A stretch of DNA of 64,000 nucleotides from Cucumis sativus (taxonomy: Eukaryota; Streptophyta; Magnoliopsida; Cucurbitales; Cucurbitaceae): assembly GCF_000004075.3 (NCBI RefSeq), contig NC_026656.2:22702607-22766606 (forward strand), given 5' to 3'. Shown here piece by piece: positions 13,363 through 24,249 of the stretch. The first letter of the stretch is position 1, and every line of letters starts with the position of its first letter. Position numbers and translations under genes: made by a program. The notes below the pieces were generated by a model. It worked only from the letters and a program-made list of their open reading frames with translations. It had not been told where the DNA came from and ran no database searches.

Positions 13363-14965
13363 TCAATCCTTGCTTGGCTTCTTGTACCCTCCTCCTCCTC
13401 CGCCATATCCCCCCCCTCCTCCTTGTCCACCTCCCCCATGTCCGCCTCCTTGACCACCTCCACCAGACCCTCCACCCCCGTGACCTCCTCCCTGACCGCC
13501 TCCACCAGACCCTCCACCGCCCTGACCGCCTCCGCCAGATCCTCCACCACCATGACCTCCTCCTTGACCGCCTCCGCCAGATCCTCCACCGCCATGACCT
13601 CCTCCTTGACCGCCTCCGCCAGATCCTCCACCACCATGACCTCCTCCTTGACCGCCTCCGCCAGATCCTCCACCATGACCTCCTCCTTGACCGCCTCCGC
13701 CATGGCCACCGCCACCATAGCCACCGCCGCCTGACCCACCTCCTCCAGACCCACCACCGCTAGATCCTCCGCCGCCTCCTCCGTAACTGCCGCCGCCCCC
13801 GCTGCCACTTCTATGTTTAGCCTCTTCTACGTCATGGGCCACTGCATACCAAATATGGTAAACAGGACATAGAAAATGTAATAGGACCAAAACAAGTATT
13901 TCTAAATATTCATAAAACAATAGTGGGGTAGCATTTATTTTTGGAAGTTTCACCAAAACTTGTTACCTGCCATAATCTCATTCTTTCCGTACAGAAAATA
14001 ACTTTTTAATAATTGTTTCAAAAATAAATTACTGCACAGCAATTTTTCATTAATTTTTCCCTGAGCAGTTGAAGGTTTTACATTCCCTGAGTTCTTAGAT
14101 AGAAGCATCCTAGCTAGTCATGGATGTATTTTAAGTATTGATTGTTATAATTTTTATACAAATTGTTTTTATTGCTCTAATTAATTATTTGTGAAGTAAT
14201 TTATAACACTTTATAGGAATAAAATATAAGAAAAAGAGTAATTTTGGGACTACAATTATTTGCGTGGTACGTGTAGACACTCAAGTGAAAAAGTAATTTT
14301 GTGATGGATGACACCTAGGTGTATCGTCGTCTCTCACTCACAAAGAAAACAGCACAAAGAACTAATGGTTTAGTGCATCCTCCTCTCTTACGCATAGGGT
14401 AAGAGATAATGATACAGAGATGGAGAATTTTTTAAGAGGATAAAAGTTTTAAAAAAAATATTTAATATCATATTCTATTAACGATAGGTACACAAATATA
14501 AACTTATATAGACTTCTATTAAATATGCACTGATATTTACTATCATTCTCATTCTATCGAATGAAGTTTGGATAAAAGTTTAAATGCACAAATGGCATGT
14601 TAGTAGGTTACTAATGGAGTTTCCCAAATAACTTTACATCATTTTTACTTTATTATTATTAGTATTTTTAATAATTATACAAGATCTTAAATATTTTTTA
14701 ATAATATTAGTATTTTTAATAATTACATGAAATTTTAAATTAAATTAATTTTTTTTTAATTCTCTAGTCTCTAAAAGTATGATTTAAAAAATTTAAACGC
14801 CAAATACCCACATATTGCTATTTTTCCAAAACAAATTAAATAAATAACTTAGAATATACCTTGTTGGTCGTGTTGGATAGGCTGTGTGCGGGATTCTACA
14901 GCCCATGAAACGGCCAGAGCAGATACAAGAAGAAGACACCCAAAAAGAAAGCCTTTAGACTTCAT
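13363..14965 (-). CDS. Secreted glycine-rich cell-wall protein 1 (two exons)
   Basis: The coding sequence is complement(13363..13841, 14860..14965), 585 nt or 194 residues. Exon 1 starts MKSKGFLFGCLLLVSALAVS, a signal peptide with probable cleavage near residue 23, then a short polar stretch. The intron (13842-14859) has GT/AG ends and falls in phase 1. After AHDVEEAKH, exon 2 is nearly pure glycine with Ser, Gln, His and Tyr, built on a 14-residue unit (GGGGSGGGGQGGGH), and ends in YKKPSKD. Glycine-rich proteins with signal peptides are structural or signalling proteins of the plant cell wall; that role is inferred. A TATA box lies 84 bp upstream of the start codon. Its paralogue at 22049-23729 has the same exon 1 length (106 nt) and intron phase. 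The long open frames on the other strand are composition artefacts. Confidence 0.9.
13481..13690 (-). repeat. 42-bp coding minisatellite in glycine-rich gene 1
   Basis: On the plus strand, units starting with TGACCTCCTCC recur at 13553, 13595 and 13637, 42 bases apart. Less regular units lie at 13481 and 13676. Each unit encodes 14 residues, so changes in copy number keep the frame. Confidence 0.85.
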
Positions 14966-15048
14966 TCTCTCTTCACAGCAAAACCAACTCCCACTCTACA
15001 AAAAAAGGTGGTTTGTGATGATGGGAAAAGTAGTTGGGTTTTGGCTGC

Positions 15049-15056
15049 TATTTATA
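15049..15056 (-). promoter_or_regulatory. TATA box of glycine-rich gene 1
   Basis: The minus strand reads TATAAATA here, 84 bp upstream of the start codon. The paralogue has the same octamer in the same context (GTCTCTATAAATAGCAGGC versus GCCTCTATAAATAGCAGCC), which supports a functional core promoter. Confidence 0.8.
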
Positions 15057-15149
15057 GAGGCTAATAGTTGAGGTTGGGGAGTGATACATGTGTTTGTTCC
15101 TTATTTTTTTAACGCATAAACACATTTAATTTTGTTGTCAACAAGACAT

Positions 15150-15242
15150 GTGTATGTTTAAAGGTGTCCAAGCGTTGGAGCTGTGGCATATACTCTCTGA
15201 AACTTCACATTCTTTTGCCAAGTACCACTTTATGGGAATATA
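15150..15242 (-). promoter_or_regulatory. Promoter block conserved between paralogues
   Basis: About 90 bases are strongly similar to 24071-24162, upstream of the second glycine-rich gene. The shared core includes TTTAAAGGTGTCCAAGCGTT, then CTCTCTGAAACTTCACA and CCAAGTAC. The rest of the two upstream regions matches poorly. The block starts about 95 bp above the TATA box here and about 230 bp above it in the paralogue. Which factor binds it is unknown. Confidence 0.6.
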
Positions 15243-15259
15243 TACAAATGATCTCCTTA

Positions 15260-16283
15260 AATAACCTCGACTTAATTTCCAGTATATGGTTAAATGACTC
15301 AACTGAGACAACCAAAAACAAAAGGCATGCAGATTGTGACAATATTTGTTTTTGTGTCATTTGATCCACACGGCTTTTGATCTTCAGTAGTATATATACA
15401 GTGGACGTTGTACAAGTTAAATCCTGTTTTTCTTTGCATGCATGTTATTTATTCATTTCATACCTCATAAACTCTCCAACCAACAACTAACAATTCCCAC
15501 CTTTCAAATGGGTTATTTTTGTCACGTGTGTAATTCGGTCAGGTTAAATACACTAAGACATTTTAGTGAGATGAGACTTCTACAAATTGTATTCCATCTC
15601 TCGAAAAGATGATCGGTAGGTTACCTACCTAGCTCAAATAGCTATAACAAAATGAGGACCGTCAATGGGTCCACCTTGTGAACAAGATGAGGACCATCAG
15701 AGGATCTACCATGTGATTCATATGGTATAAGTTGTCTGACACAGCTGGTGAAAGTAAAAAGGTTTGTATTTTATGGGAATTGTTTACTATTACTCTCATC
15801 ATTATATGGCTGTTAAAAATTGTGGTTATTTGTTAGCAGTTTTTACCATTTTTAATTTTGATGTTAATTACACTTGTAGAATGTAGTTTTTTCCGTTTGG
15901 AATGACTGCTTGTACTTTGGATTAGTTATATACGTCAGTATAGTATCTTTAATTATGATAAATTTGCTTCTAAAAGATATATCAGATCTGATTCATTTTG
16001 ATCTGTCAAAATTTTTGTGTTTTGTTTTTTTATTGCTGTTGCTGCTATCAAAGTATAGCTTTAGGCGAGTATAGAGAATGAAATAGAATTTCAGTTTCAA
16101 CTTTGTTGTTTCATTTTGTTTGATTTTAGCAACAGAGAACGTAACGAAATACTTTGAAATTCATAACTAGATCCAAGGATTTTCAATCTTTTCAGATAGT
16201 TACTGTTTTCAATTGTTCTATTTTGGTGGCTGTGTTATCATTCATCTAACTTATTGTGCTTGTATTCTTTTCTTTCTTGTCAG
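15260..16283. other. Upstream intergenic region with G-box and RY-type words
   Basis: I see no gene. A perfect G-box CACGTG lies at 15523-15528 and a GCATGCATG word lies near 15436. Both are common bZIP/bHLH and B3-type factor sites, but their relation to the glycine-rich gene is unproven. A short duplicated GATGAGGACC word occurs near 15650 and 15687. Confidence 0.4.
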
Positions 16284-17296
16284 GTTCCTAGTAGAAGTAC
16301 TCGCCGTAAGAAGACAAAAAGGCGTTGGTTGAGGGAAAGAGCTCAAAATGAAGAGGTAAATTTATGTCCCAAATGGCAGTTTTTCATTTCAAATATGTGT
16401 ATTGTGTCCTGGGGGTGGGTATAAATTTCTTCTTTGTTGAAAACAACTGTCATGTATCTATTATTTATTTTTATCATTTTGAACGTGTAAAGCTGAAGCT
16501 CTACTTGGTTTTATCATACATATAGTTCATGTGTATGTCCTACTGAATTGACAAAAATGCTCATGTATTATTAGAATAGCATTGGCAAATATGCTCATAA
16601 CTCTCTTGAGGTGTAGATGCCTGATAACTATATTTTTTGCAGCAACAGCAACAGTTATTTGAAACAAGTTTAGAACAAGGGCCAAGTCCAAATGATGATG
16701 TTGATATGGATGATGACACTGTTCCTGTGGTAGTTAAGCCAGGTCACATTCGATTTGAGCCAGTTGGAAAAGGTTGGGTGATTTCTTTCTATTTTAGACT
16801 CGGTATGCTTTGGCATTGATAGGAACAGTTTTTAAGGTCCAAAAGGGGGTGGGATATCTTGTGTATGCTTTCTTGTTATATTTGTTTGATTTCAACTTTT
16901 ACATGGATCACACAATTATGATTTTCATGATTGCCCTTATATTTCATTACAGTTGTGACGGATCAGGCTGGGCAGGAAAAGCAAAACCATTTCCTTAAGG
17001 TATCCGTGATGTTCCAATATGGCAATATCTTATTCTGTCTCTTGAAGTTCACTGAAGCCAATTATTGTTGATTTGTTGTGATTTAGGAAACATTGCATTG
17101 GAATGGCATCACCAACAAGAAGAAGGGCCAAAAATGGGGCAAAGAGAAAAGTCCATCTTGGAAGAGGAACAATTCTAACGATTGTAGCAGCGAACCTCTT
17201 CAATTACTTTCTGAAACTGAGCAACCTAAAACTCCGGTTCCTGTAGTTGGTTCAATACATTTTGATGAACTTCCACCGTACACTGGCTTGCCTCAG
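16284..17296 (+). pseudogene. COIL: Coilin gene fragment: four in-frame internal exons
   Basis: Exons are 16284-16355, 16643-16772, 16953-16999 and 17087-17296 (459 nt, 153 codons), all with AG/GT borders, matching phases and no stop. The joined product has features I recognise from plant coilin, the Cajal-body scaffold: a basic RSTRRKKTKRRWLRE stretch, an acidic patch before VVVKPGHIRFEP, then WNGITNKKKGQKWG and a FDELPPYTGLPQ end. The large N-terminal self-association exon upstream and the final Tudor-like exon downstream are not visible within several hundred bases. The fragment is therefore probably non-functional, or was captured by or left behind after rearrangement. An unmapped start exon far away cannot be excluded. 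The family call is from memory. Confidence 0.7.
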
Positions 17297-17299
17297 GTT

Positions 17300-18620
17300 T
17301 GGTTTGCACAGATAGCTTCCATTTGCTTTCTTAAGTGTTTAGTTGGGCATGCACGTTTTGCGAAGTGGAATAATCAAGTCACGTTAGCAGTTCTCATTAA
17401 ATTACATTTTTCATTTCCCAAGTCCCAACTTATTCTTTATGGCCCAATTTCATAAGTCTCAAATTTTATATAGTTATGTAGGCAGCTACTTTTCATAGTT
17501 GCAAAAAGAGGAAAAACCGAATGATTATCAAACTTCTTATTGATTAACACATGCCAAACAAAGGGCCGATTGGAATTTTACTCTATATGTGGTGTTTGAT
17601 TGCAAAAATGTATTTATTTAACTAATATAATATGTTACTTCGTTATCAAATTTTTATTATTTGCTGCCATTTTATCTGTGTATGATTATGAAACATTATT
17701 TCTTGAATAAGCGCAATCTGATTCTTTATAAAAGAGGATCTTGCGGAAAGACTGGCAACCCGTCAGTTGGCTATCAAATCAATTAATAATTGAAAACTAA
17801 ATTTGTATAATAAACAATTTAACAGGTATTATTCATGGAACTATTGTTTTATTCTAGACTTGGAAGTAAAAGATAAGAAAGTATTTGGTGAAAAGAATAT
17901 TTAAATGTTATGTTTCATGTATTGTTTGATGTATTGTTTATCCAACAGACCACAGGTTTAAGTTAAACTCTTTTCAAAACTTTGTTTTATTAAACCATCA
18001 CTCATTCGGCTATTTTAGCTCACTTTTTTCGAATGTTTTTCTTATTTTTCAGGTAGAGATCGTGATTCGAGGACCTGACCATTGTCTGCAGACTACTGTA
18101 TGAAGATGTTGATAGCTTAGTTATTAATAGATGTGAAACCCATAAATTTCTTAAACTTTTGGAGTTTGCTAAGCTTAGTTAAAAACAAGGTAAAATGAAA
18201 TTTTTGGAAAAAAAAAAAAAACAAATATTTGGAATTCAGATAATAGGTTTAAGAATTGGAGAAAAGTTTGGGATAATTTGGTTAAAGTGTCAAATTTTAT
18301 TCACCAAGCATTGGGAGGTTAGCATGGACGACAAAGAAGGTCAAAGAACCTCCAAGTAAGTGTCATGGGCGGCAAAACAAAAGATGGAAAACCTCTTTAG
18401 GCCATGAAGGAACGCTTGTTGGGTGGTTAGCTTAGAGCTAAGCGAGGAGAGGAAGGCTTGCGTTGGGGGTTGTCATGAGAGGAAGTTTGGGTGAGGAAAC
18501 ATGGTCACACGAAAAAGCTTAAGCTTGGTTAGACATTTAGAGGTTTGCTAGGTCACTAAGACTAGGTGTCTAGAGGCCATGCGACTAAGCTATGCAAAAT
18601 AGACATGGAGGTTAACTTGA
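17300..18620 (+). repeat. Intergenic DNA with LTR fragments
   Basis: The stretch 17300-17900 holds nothing I recognise. The stretch 17985-18085 matches 6885-6960 on the same strand, including CAGGTAGAGATCGTG, so it is a fragment of the TGTCACACC LTR family. The stretch 18290-18620 belongs to the same repeat vocabulary as 9030-9500. No protein domain is visible. Confidence 0.45.
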
Positions 18621-18799
18621 CATTTTAGACAACTAGTGACATGTGATTGGTTCGTTTGGACTTAATAGTTTTGTGTGTGGCACAATTGCAATACGTCACC
18701 GTAACACTCTGTATAGCATGCAACAATTCTAGGTGATGAGTCATGGCTCATGATCATAGCATGTAAGATGCTCACTTTGTGCCTCTTCATTGCGTGATA

Positions 18800-19210
18800 A
18801 ATCCAAAAAATACCATTAAAACTTCTGATAAATCTAGAAAAATGAATGCTATAGCACAAGAATTCACATTTTTTAATGTTAATTTGTAATTCATTTTCTT
18901 GTAAGGTTGTAAGAAGTAGCGGGATGTGTTTTAGGTGATCTTCCTTAAATGAGCTATAGATTGCTATGTCATCAAAGTATACCACGATGAATTGGTTCAA
19001 AAAAGGTTGTAGTATTTGGTTTATTAATCTCATAAAAATGCTAGCGACATTAGAGAGATCAAATGCCATGACTAACCATTATTCAAACAACCATTCATTA
19101 CTTTTAAAGGCTATTTTCCACTCATCCTCTGGCTTAATTCTAATTTGGTGGTAGCCACTAGTTAATCAAGGTGAGTACTCTTAAGATCTACTTTGGAAAA
19201 TATGGAAGTT
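18800..19210 (-). pseudogene. Ty3/gypsy reverse transcriptase relic
   Basis: On the minus strand the frame reads MAFDLSNVASIFMRLINQIL and then the catalytic-site-like FIVVYFDDIAIYS, followed by EDHLKH and LLTTLQENELQINIKKCEFL. These are hallmark gypsy RT motifs (the YFDD box and the segment after it). Further upstream, in another frame and with stops, remains of FSKVDLKS are visible near 19200. Downstream the similarity ends near 18830. The element is degenerate and lacks recognisable protease, RNase H and integrase here. Confidence 0.85.
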
Positions 19211-19439
19211 TTATCTAGTTAATCAAGGTGGTCGGATAAATGAGTTATGAAAAACCTATATTTGACCGTAATTTTATTTAAACATGAAGTGTTTGCTATT
19301 TATTTTGATTTGTTGATTTTGAATGATATAACTATTAATGGATGAATTTCATTTGAAACTTGTGAACTCTTTTTTTATTATTTTGCTAAACATTTGCTTT
19401 CGGTGTACATTCTTTTCCTCTTTTTTTCTCTATTTAACA

Positions 19440-19680
19440 ATTTTTTTATTTAATTAAGTAATCACCTTAACTTAATTTGAAAATTATTTAATTAAGTAAT
19501 CACCTCAACTTAATTTGATGAGAAGTTAGATATGGTCATACCTCAATTTTATAACGCATATTTTCAACTCTTTGTACTATTTTTCTCTCTCCTTTCTATT
19601 TTCATATTGTGTTTGTCATAAAAAGTTTATTTTTCTCTCTCCTTTCTATTTTCATATTGTGTTTGTCATAAAAAGTTTAT
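19440..19680. repeat. Short tandem duplications
   Basis: Two units are duplicated: a block of about 40 bases around ATTTAATTAAGTAATCACC (19449-19520), and a nearly perfect 50-base block of CT-rich sequence ending in GTCATAAAAAGTTTA (19579-19680). No function is apparent. Confidence 0.75.
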
Positions 19681-19859
19681 TTTGCTCTAGTGTACTTGTG
19701 TTGGTTTTAGAGGACACTCTCTTTCCTAATTTTGATATTGTATTATGTGTCATAAAATGTTACTAGTTTTAGAGGACACAAACTTCAAGCAATGTATCAT
19801 GAATTTCACATTTGTACATATGAGCATCATATTGTCACATGTGAAATTTTGACCCCAAA

Positions 19860-20560
19860 AATCACCCCTAAAATTGCGTCAATACATGCCCACAACTCCC
19901 TTAAAAAGGTTAAGGAGAGCCTCAACATGGTCCCAAGACAACCCGCAGCTGGCCACCACACACACAACATTGGCGGGCACCTCTTGTGGATAGCTCACAG
20001 GCCCCACACAGTGCCCATGACAGGCCATGTGCATGCCCCATGGCATGCCTAGATACATATTGACACAGCTATAGGCGCCAGGCACCAACGCCCACCATCA
20101 GGCCCAGGCACATAGCCAGGCGATAAGCCAAGCACCCGCACACGACCCAAATAGTCGCCCACGCTCGCCTAAGCATGGCGCATGCGACATCATGCGCGTG
20201 CGCCCCAGACAGGCCATACAGGCATACCATGCGAGCGCGCCCATGCCCAATGTTGCGCGCAGCCCACACACGCGGCCCCCTGTTTGCAGCCTGTGTCTGC
20301 CCAACATCTAGACTTCTCGAGAACCTTCCATAAGGCCCCAAACATGTCCATGAGCGTGCTGCACTGCCCATAAACATGCTAGAACGTGCTGAAACACTCT
20401 AGAAAGCTTTTATGACGATCAGAAGCGTCATAAAAGATTGAGTCCACTCTAGAATGCTCTAGGCATATTTGTAAGAGACTAAATGATCTTGTATCTTCTA
20501 GATAAGTCATTGGTCGACCTTCTAAGACCCTAGATCAGTTGAGGAGGTCTATAAATACGT
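19860..20560. repeat. GC-rich repeat block, probably retrotransposon LTR or leader
   Basis: GC content rises sharply between about 19915 and 20390, with many GCGC, GGCCATG and GCATGC words and CCAGGC/GCCTGG pairs. The surroundings are AT-rich. Open frames of 60-100 codons exist in several frames but overlap each other and look like composition effects. A sequence of this kind usually comes from an LTR or leader of a retrotransposon, but I saw no paired copy in the window. Confidence 0.45.
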
Positions 20561-20639
20561 GGGAACCTCATTTGTACTCACCTTGCAAATTGGCATGTCC
20601 TAGCCAAACAAGGCAACCTTGACTCATTCTAGACCTTTT

Positions 20640-20975
20640 AAACATGGCATCCTGGAAAATGAGGAAAATGATTATATAGTATCATTCCCATCCTGGAAAA
20701 TGATTATATAGTATCATTTCCAAGATGGATAGATTATATAGTATCAATCCCAAGATGTATCCATTCAAGCTCCCTTATTCTTCCAACCTTATTCTTCCTG
20801 GAAAATGATTAAGAAAATGATTATATAGTATCATTCCCAAGATGGATAGATCCAACCTTATTCTTCCTGGAAAATCCAACCTTATTCTTCCTGGAAAATG
20901 ATTATATAGTATCATTCCCAAGATGTATCCATTCAAGCTCTCTTATTCTTCCAACCTTATTCTTCCTTCCAACCT
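20640..20975 (+). repeat. Irregular tandem repeat array
   Basis: The word CCTGGAAAATGATTATATAG and its extension TATCATTCCCAAGATG recur about five times, interleaved with TTATTCTTCCAACC units. Copies are broken and rejoined in different orders (20650, 20690, 20805, 20845, 20895), so this is a rearranged array and not a clean satellite. Confidence 0.75.
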
Positions 20976-20999
20976 CGTGCCTGGCAACCAGCTCAAGCA

Positions 21000-22048
21000 C
21001 TTCCGCTGCAACATGTTATTGTAGTGCTTGGTGCACTACCCTTCCAAATAGTTTAGTTTGGCTATGTGGACGATATAATTAGCCATGCATGTATTGTATA
21101 GTTAGCTTGAGAAACTAATCACGAACCACTGATAATAAGAAAGCAAATATACAAATATGATAGGACATATTAATTGAGCATCTTTCATTTAATTATAATA
21201 TTTAGAATAATCAACCGCTACATAAGTATCTTTCATCTAATTATAATACTTAGAATAATAAACCGCTACAATGGTAATCACTAATATGAATAGATTTTAG
21301 AATGATAAATATTTTAATTTATCCGTCGATCAGATAAGAAATGAGAAAATATGCAAATGTAACACGCAAAGTGTGTATATATATATTTTATGAAATCTTA
21401 CTTCACAAATATAAACTTTATAAGTAAATAAAATTTACTAAAACCACTCGTGCGATTCATCATTATCATCCTTATTTACTTTAAGATTTTAAGATTATAC
21501 TTTAAAGATTTTTAAAATTTAAACTCGTGATGAATATAAATGCGATAATTTTCCAAAATAAATGTTGGCTTAAGTAAAACCTAAATAATTAAATCTTCTA
21601 ATTTCCTCGATCTTAAAATTGGAACAGATTTGGCAATTCCTCTTGATGCTAGAATTTTTTGTATTTTTTCACAAATAAAAGGAAGCAACATATTTTTTTA
21701 TATATTCCTACAAATACTACTAAAAATGGGCGTTGTGAAAAAAGATTTTAGAGTTTAAACAACATATTAATTAATATTATCAATAGTACATATAATAATA
21801 ATAGTTATGAGGTTCAAAATACAACGCCATACTACTCCGTACACATCTATACAGTGAAGAAAGATGGTATAGAATAAGAAGACTTTTGTATTTCCTAGTT
21901 TCACTCTATCCTTACTTTAGTCCCTTATCCCTACCATCATCATCATCATCATTATTGTTATTATTTATCTAATATTTTTTAACACTTTAAAAGCATCGTA
22001 TCTAAAACCTTTTCTTAACCGATATTTATCGCATATATATGTTTGCTT
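21000..22048. other. AT-rich intergenic DNA downstream of glycine-rich gene 2
   Basis: I see no gene. A block of about 55 bases containing AATTATAATAYTTAGAATAAT is duplicated around 21180-21265. The part from 21770 to 21855 is the 3' flank shared with glycine-rich gene 1. Confidence 0.5.
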
Positions 22049-23729
22049 TCACTTTCCACCACCGTTGCCTTTCCATCCACCTTCGCTTCCGTCTCCTCCC
22101 TTTTTATACTCCCTATCTTCATACCCTCCCCCTCCTCCTCCTCCTCCGCCTTTACCGCCTCCGCCCCCTTTCCCTCCTCCTCCTCCATATCCACCGCCTC
22201 CGCCCCCTTTCCCTCCTCCTCCCCCATATCCACCGCCTCCGCCCCCTTTCCCTCCTCCTCCACCGCCTTTCCCACCTCCTCCGGACCCACTTCCTCCGCC
22301 CCCTTTACCACCACCGCTCGATCCACTACCTCCTCCACCTTTCCCCCCTCCTCCGGACCCACTTCCTCCGCCCCCTTTACCACCACCGCTCGATCCACTA
22401 CCCCCTCCTCCTCCGCCTTTCCCACCTCCTCCTCCTTTCCCACCTCCTCCATAACTGCCTCCGCCGCCGGAACCTCCACCACCGCTGCCTCCTTGACCGC
22501 CTCCGCCAGATCCTCCACTGCCTTGACCGCCACCACCAGACCCACCTCCACCATGGCTACCACCGCCTCCATAACCGCCACCGCTAGATCCTCCTCCACT
22601 AGACCCTCCGCCGCCTCCTCCATAACTGCCACCGCCGCCATGTGTATATTTAGGCTCTTCTAAGTCATGGGCTAGATTCACTGGGAGCCAAGAATATCGC
22701 ATGCAATAATTAGCAACAAAAATTCATACAATTTAAGCATCAAGGAAGTTCTTTCCCATTATTACTATTTAAAAGCATCCTAAGCATGAATCTATTTTGG
22801 CCATTCATCAATATATATTTTCATTTTTTTTTCAGTAGAAGCTCAGAAGGTCTCTAACATCATTAATTAAACTTTTTTAATTATTTTATAATATTTTGCA
22901 AATTAAACATTATTAAATATTTTCTCTAGAGTACTTTTCTTCGTTCTCTCTTGAATACTTTTCATCTTCACCTCCCAACTTCTTTTTTTCAAGCAAACGG
23001 TCTTAAGACTTCTATTTTCTCCTTTTTCTTTATCCTAATATACTTCTTTCTTACCAGTTTGAATGATTTGAATGATTACTTGGTTTTGGGAAGAAAAAAA
23101 AACTTGAAGATACCAAACTTCTATGAATAAATAAAATGAAATTCGAAAGGCCAACAACAATTTCAAAGTATTCAAGTTTTTATACCATTTTCGGAAAATA
23201 AAGAAAAAGAATTAAAAAAAGAAAAGAAAAGAAAATAAGAAACATTTTCGAGACCCACTTTTTTCTAGAAAAAAAATTGAGCTGGGACTTGGAGGTAAAG
23301 ATAGAAAGAAGAACAGAGGAGGAGAGGAGGAGAGAAGAGGAAGGGGGAGAAGAAAAAGAGAATACTGATTATTTTTTAATTTTAAATAAATGTTTTAAAC
23401 TAAAAAATGTTTAATTAATATCTTTTAAATCCACCTAATTCTTTAAAACTAAGAATGGTATTGAAAAAATTTCAATCTAAATACTAGCCAAATAGTTAAA
23501 AATTATTTGACATACTCTAATTATTTGTCATTTTTCCCCACCCTCATAACCCCAAGAAAGGTAATTTCATGTTCACAATTTGCAAGTAGTGTACAAATTA
23601 AAGTTAGAATTAGAATAATATACCTTGTTGCTCATCCTGGGTTGACTCAGTGTGGGATTCTATAGCCCACGAAACAACCAAAGCAGACACAAGAAGAAGA
23701 CACACAAATACAAAACCTTTGGACTTCAT
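22049..23729 (-). CDS. Secreted glycine-rich cell-wall protein 2 (two exons)
   Basis: The coding sequence is complement(22049..22680, 23624..23729), 738 nt or 245 residues. Exon 1 codes for MKSKGFVFVCLLLVSALVVS, a signal peptide, then a polar stretch ending DEQQ. The intron (22681-23623) has GT/AG ends and splits a valine codon in phase 1, as in gene 1. Exon 2 opens with NLAHDLEEPKYTH, then about 170 residues of glycine with Ser, Lys, Tyr and Gln, and ends in a charged tail (YEDREYKKGGDG to GNGGGK). Lysine-bearing GGGKGGGG units replace the histidine units of gene 1, so the repeat regions evolved separately while exon 1 stayed similar. A TATA box lies 105 bp upstream of the start codon. An extracellular structural role is inferred from the signal peptide and composition. 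Confidence 0.9.
22258..22420 (-). repeat. 72-bp coding duplication in glycine-rich gene 2
   Basis: The block starting CTCCGGACCC at 22279 is repeated at 22351, 72 bases on, and encodes 24 residues per copy. Further 39-base units lie around 22165-22245. All keep the reading frame. Confidence 0.8.
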
Positions 23730-23833
23730 AATCTCTTCCACCCACACTCTTATGTAAAAGGAAAAGCAAAAGAAAGAAACAAAAACAGAGCTGGTTTGTG
23801 AGATGTTCGAACAAGGACTTGGGTTTAGCCTGC

Positions 23834-23841
23834 TATTTATA
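23834..23841 (-). promoter_or_regulatory. TATA box of glycine-rich gene 2
   Basis: TATAAATA on the minus strand, in the same context as in gene 1. Confidence 0.8.
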
Positions 23842-24070
23842 GAGACCAATGCTATATTACATTACAAACAAGGGGACTGACATGAAATGTTTAATTTTGG
23901 GTATATATTAATAAGATCATGATCCGAATTTTGAGCTGTCTTCAAGTAAAATGAGTTTTTTTTTTCTGGACTAGCTCTTGCGTTTGATGAAAATTTTATC
24001 GCTTTGTTCCTTATTTCTTTAGGGTCAAAAACTTATTTAAATTAAATTTGGTTTTGAATGGGACGTACGT

Positions 24071-24162
24071 GTATATGTTTAAAGGTGTCCAAGCGTTGAA
24101 GGTGTGGCAACAACTCTCTGAAACTTCACACTCTTTCGCCAAGTACTCCTTTATGGAAATAT
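24071..24162 (-). promoter_or_regulatory. Promoter block conserved between paralogues, second copy
   Basis: This is the partner of 15150-15242; see that entry for the shared words. The block is about 230 bp above the TATA box here, so sequence has been gained or lost between block and core promoter. Confidence 0.6.
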
Positions 24163-24249
24163 GTTCCTCTCAAATCTCCAACTTATCTAATTGGGGCCTA
24201 AAAAGTTTTAACGGGGTGAGAATCTTAACACCGGAAAGAGGAGAATAAG

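Noticed and set aside
19792-20377. Four overlapping frames of 63-102 codons in the GC-rich block
   Set aside because: They overlap on both strands in a stretch of low stop-codon density. None shows a domain or codon pattern.
22039-22663. Long proline/serine-rich and histidine/leucine-rich open frames on the plus strand opposite glycine-rich gene 2 (and the same at 13243-13763)
   Set aside because: GGN-rich coding DNA keeps several frames open on both strands. Only the minus-strand frame has a signal-peptide exon, matching intron phases and paralogues.
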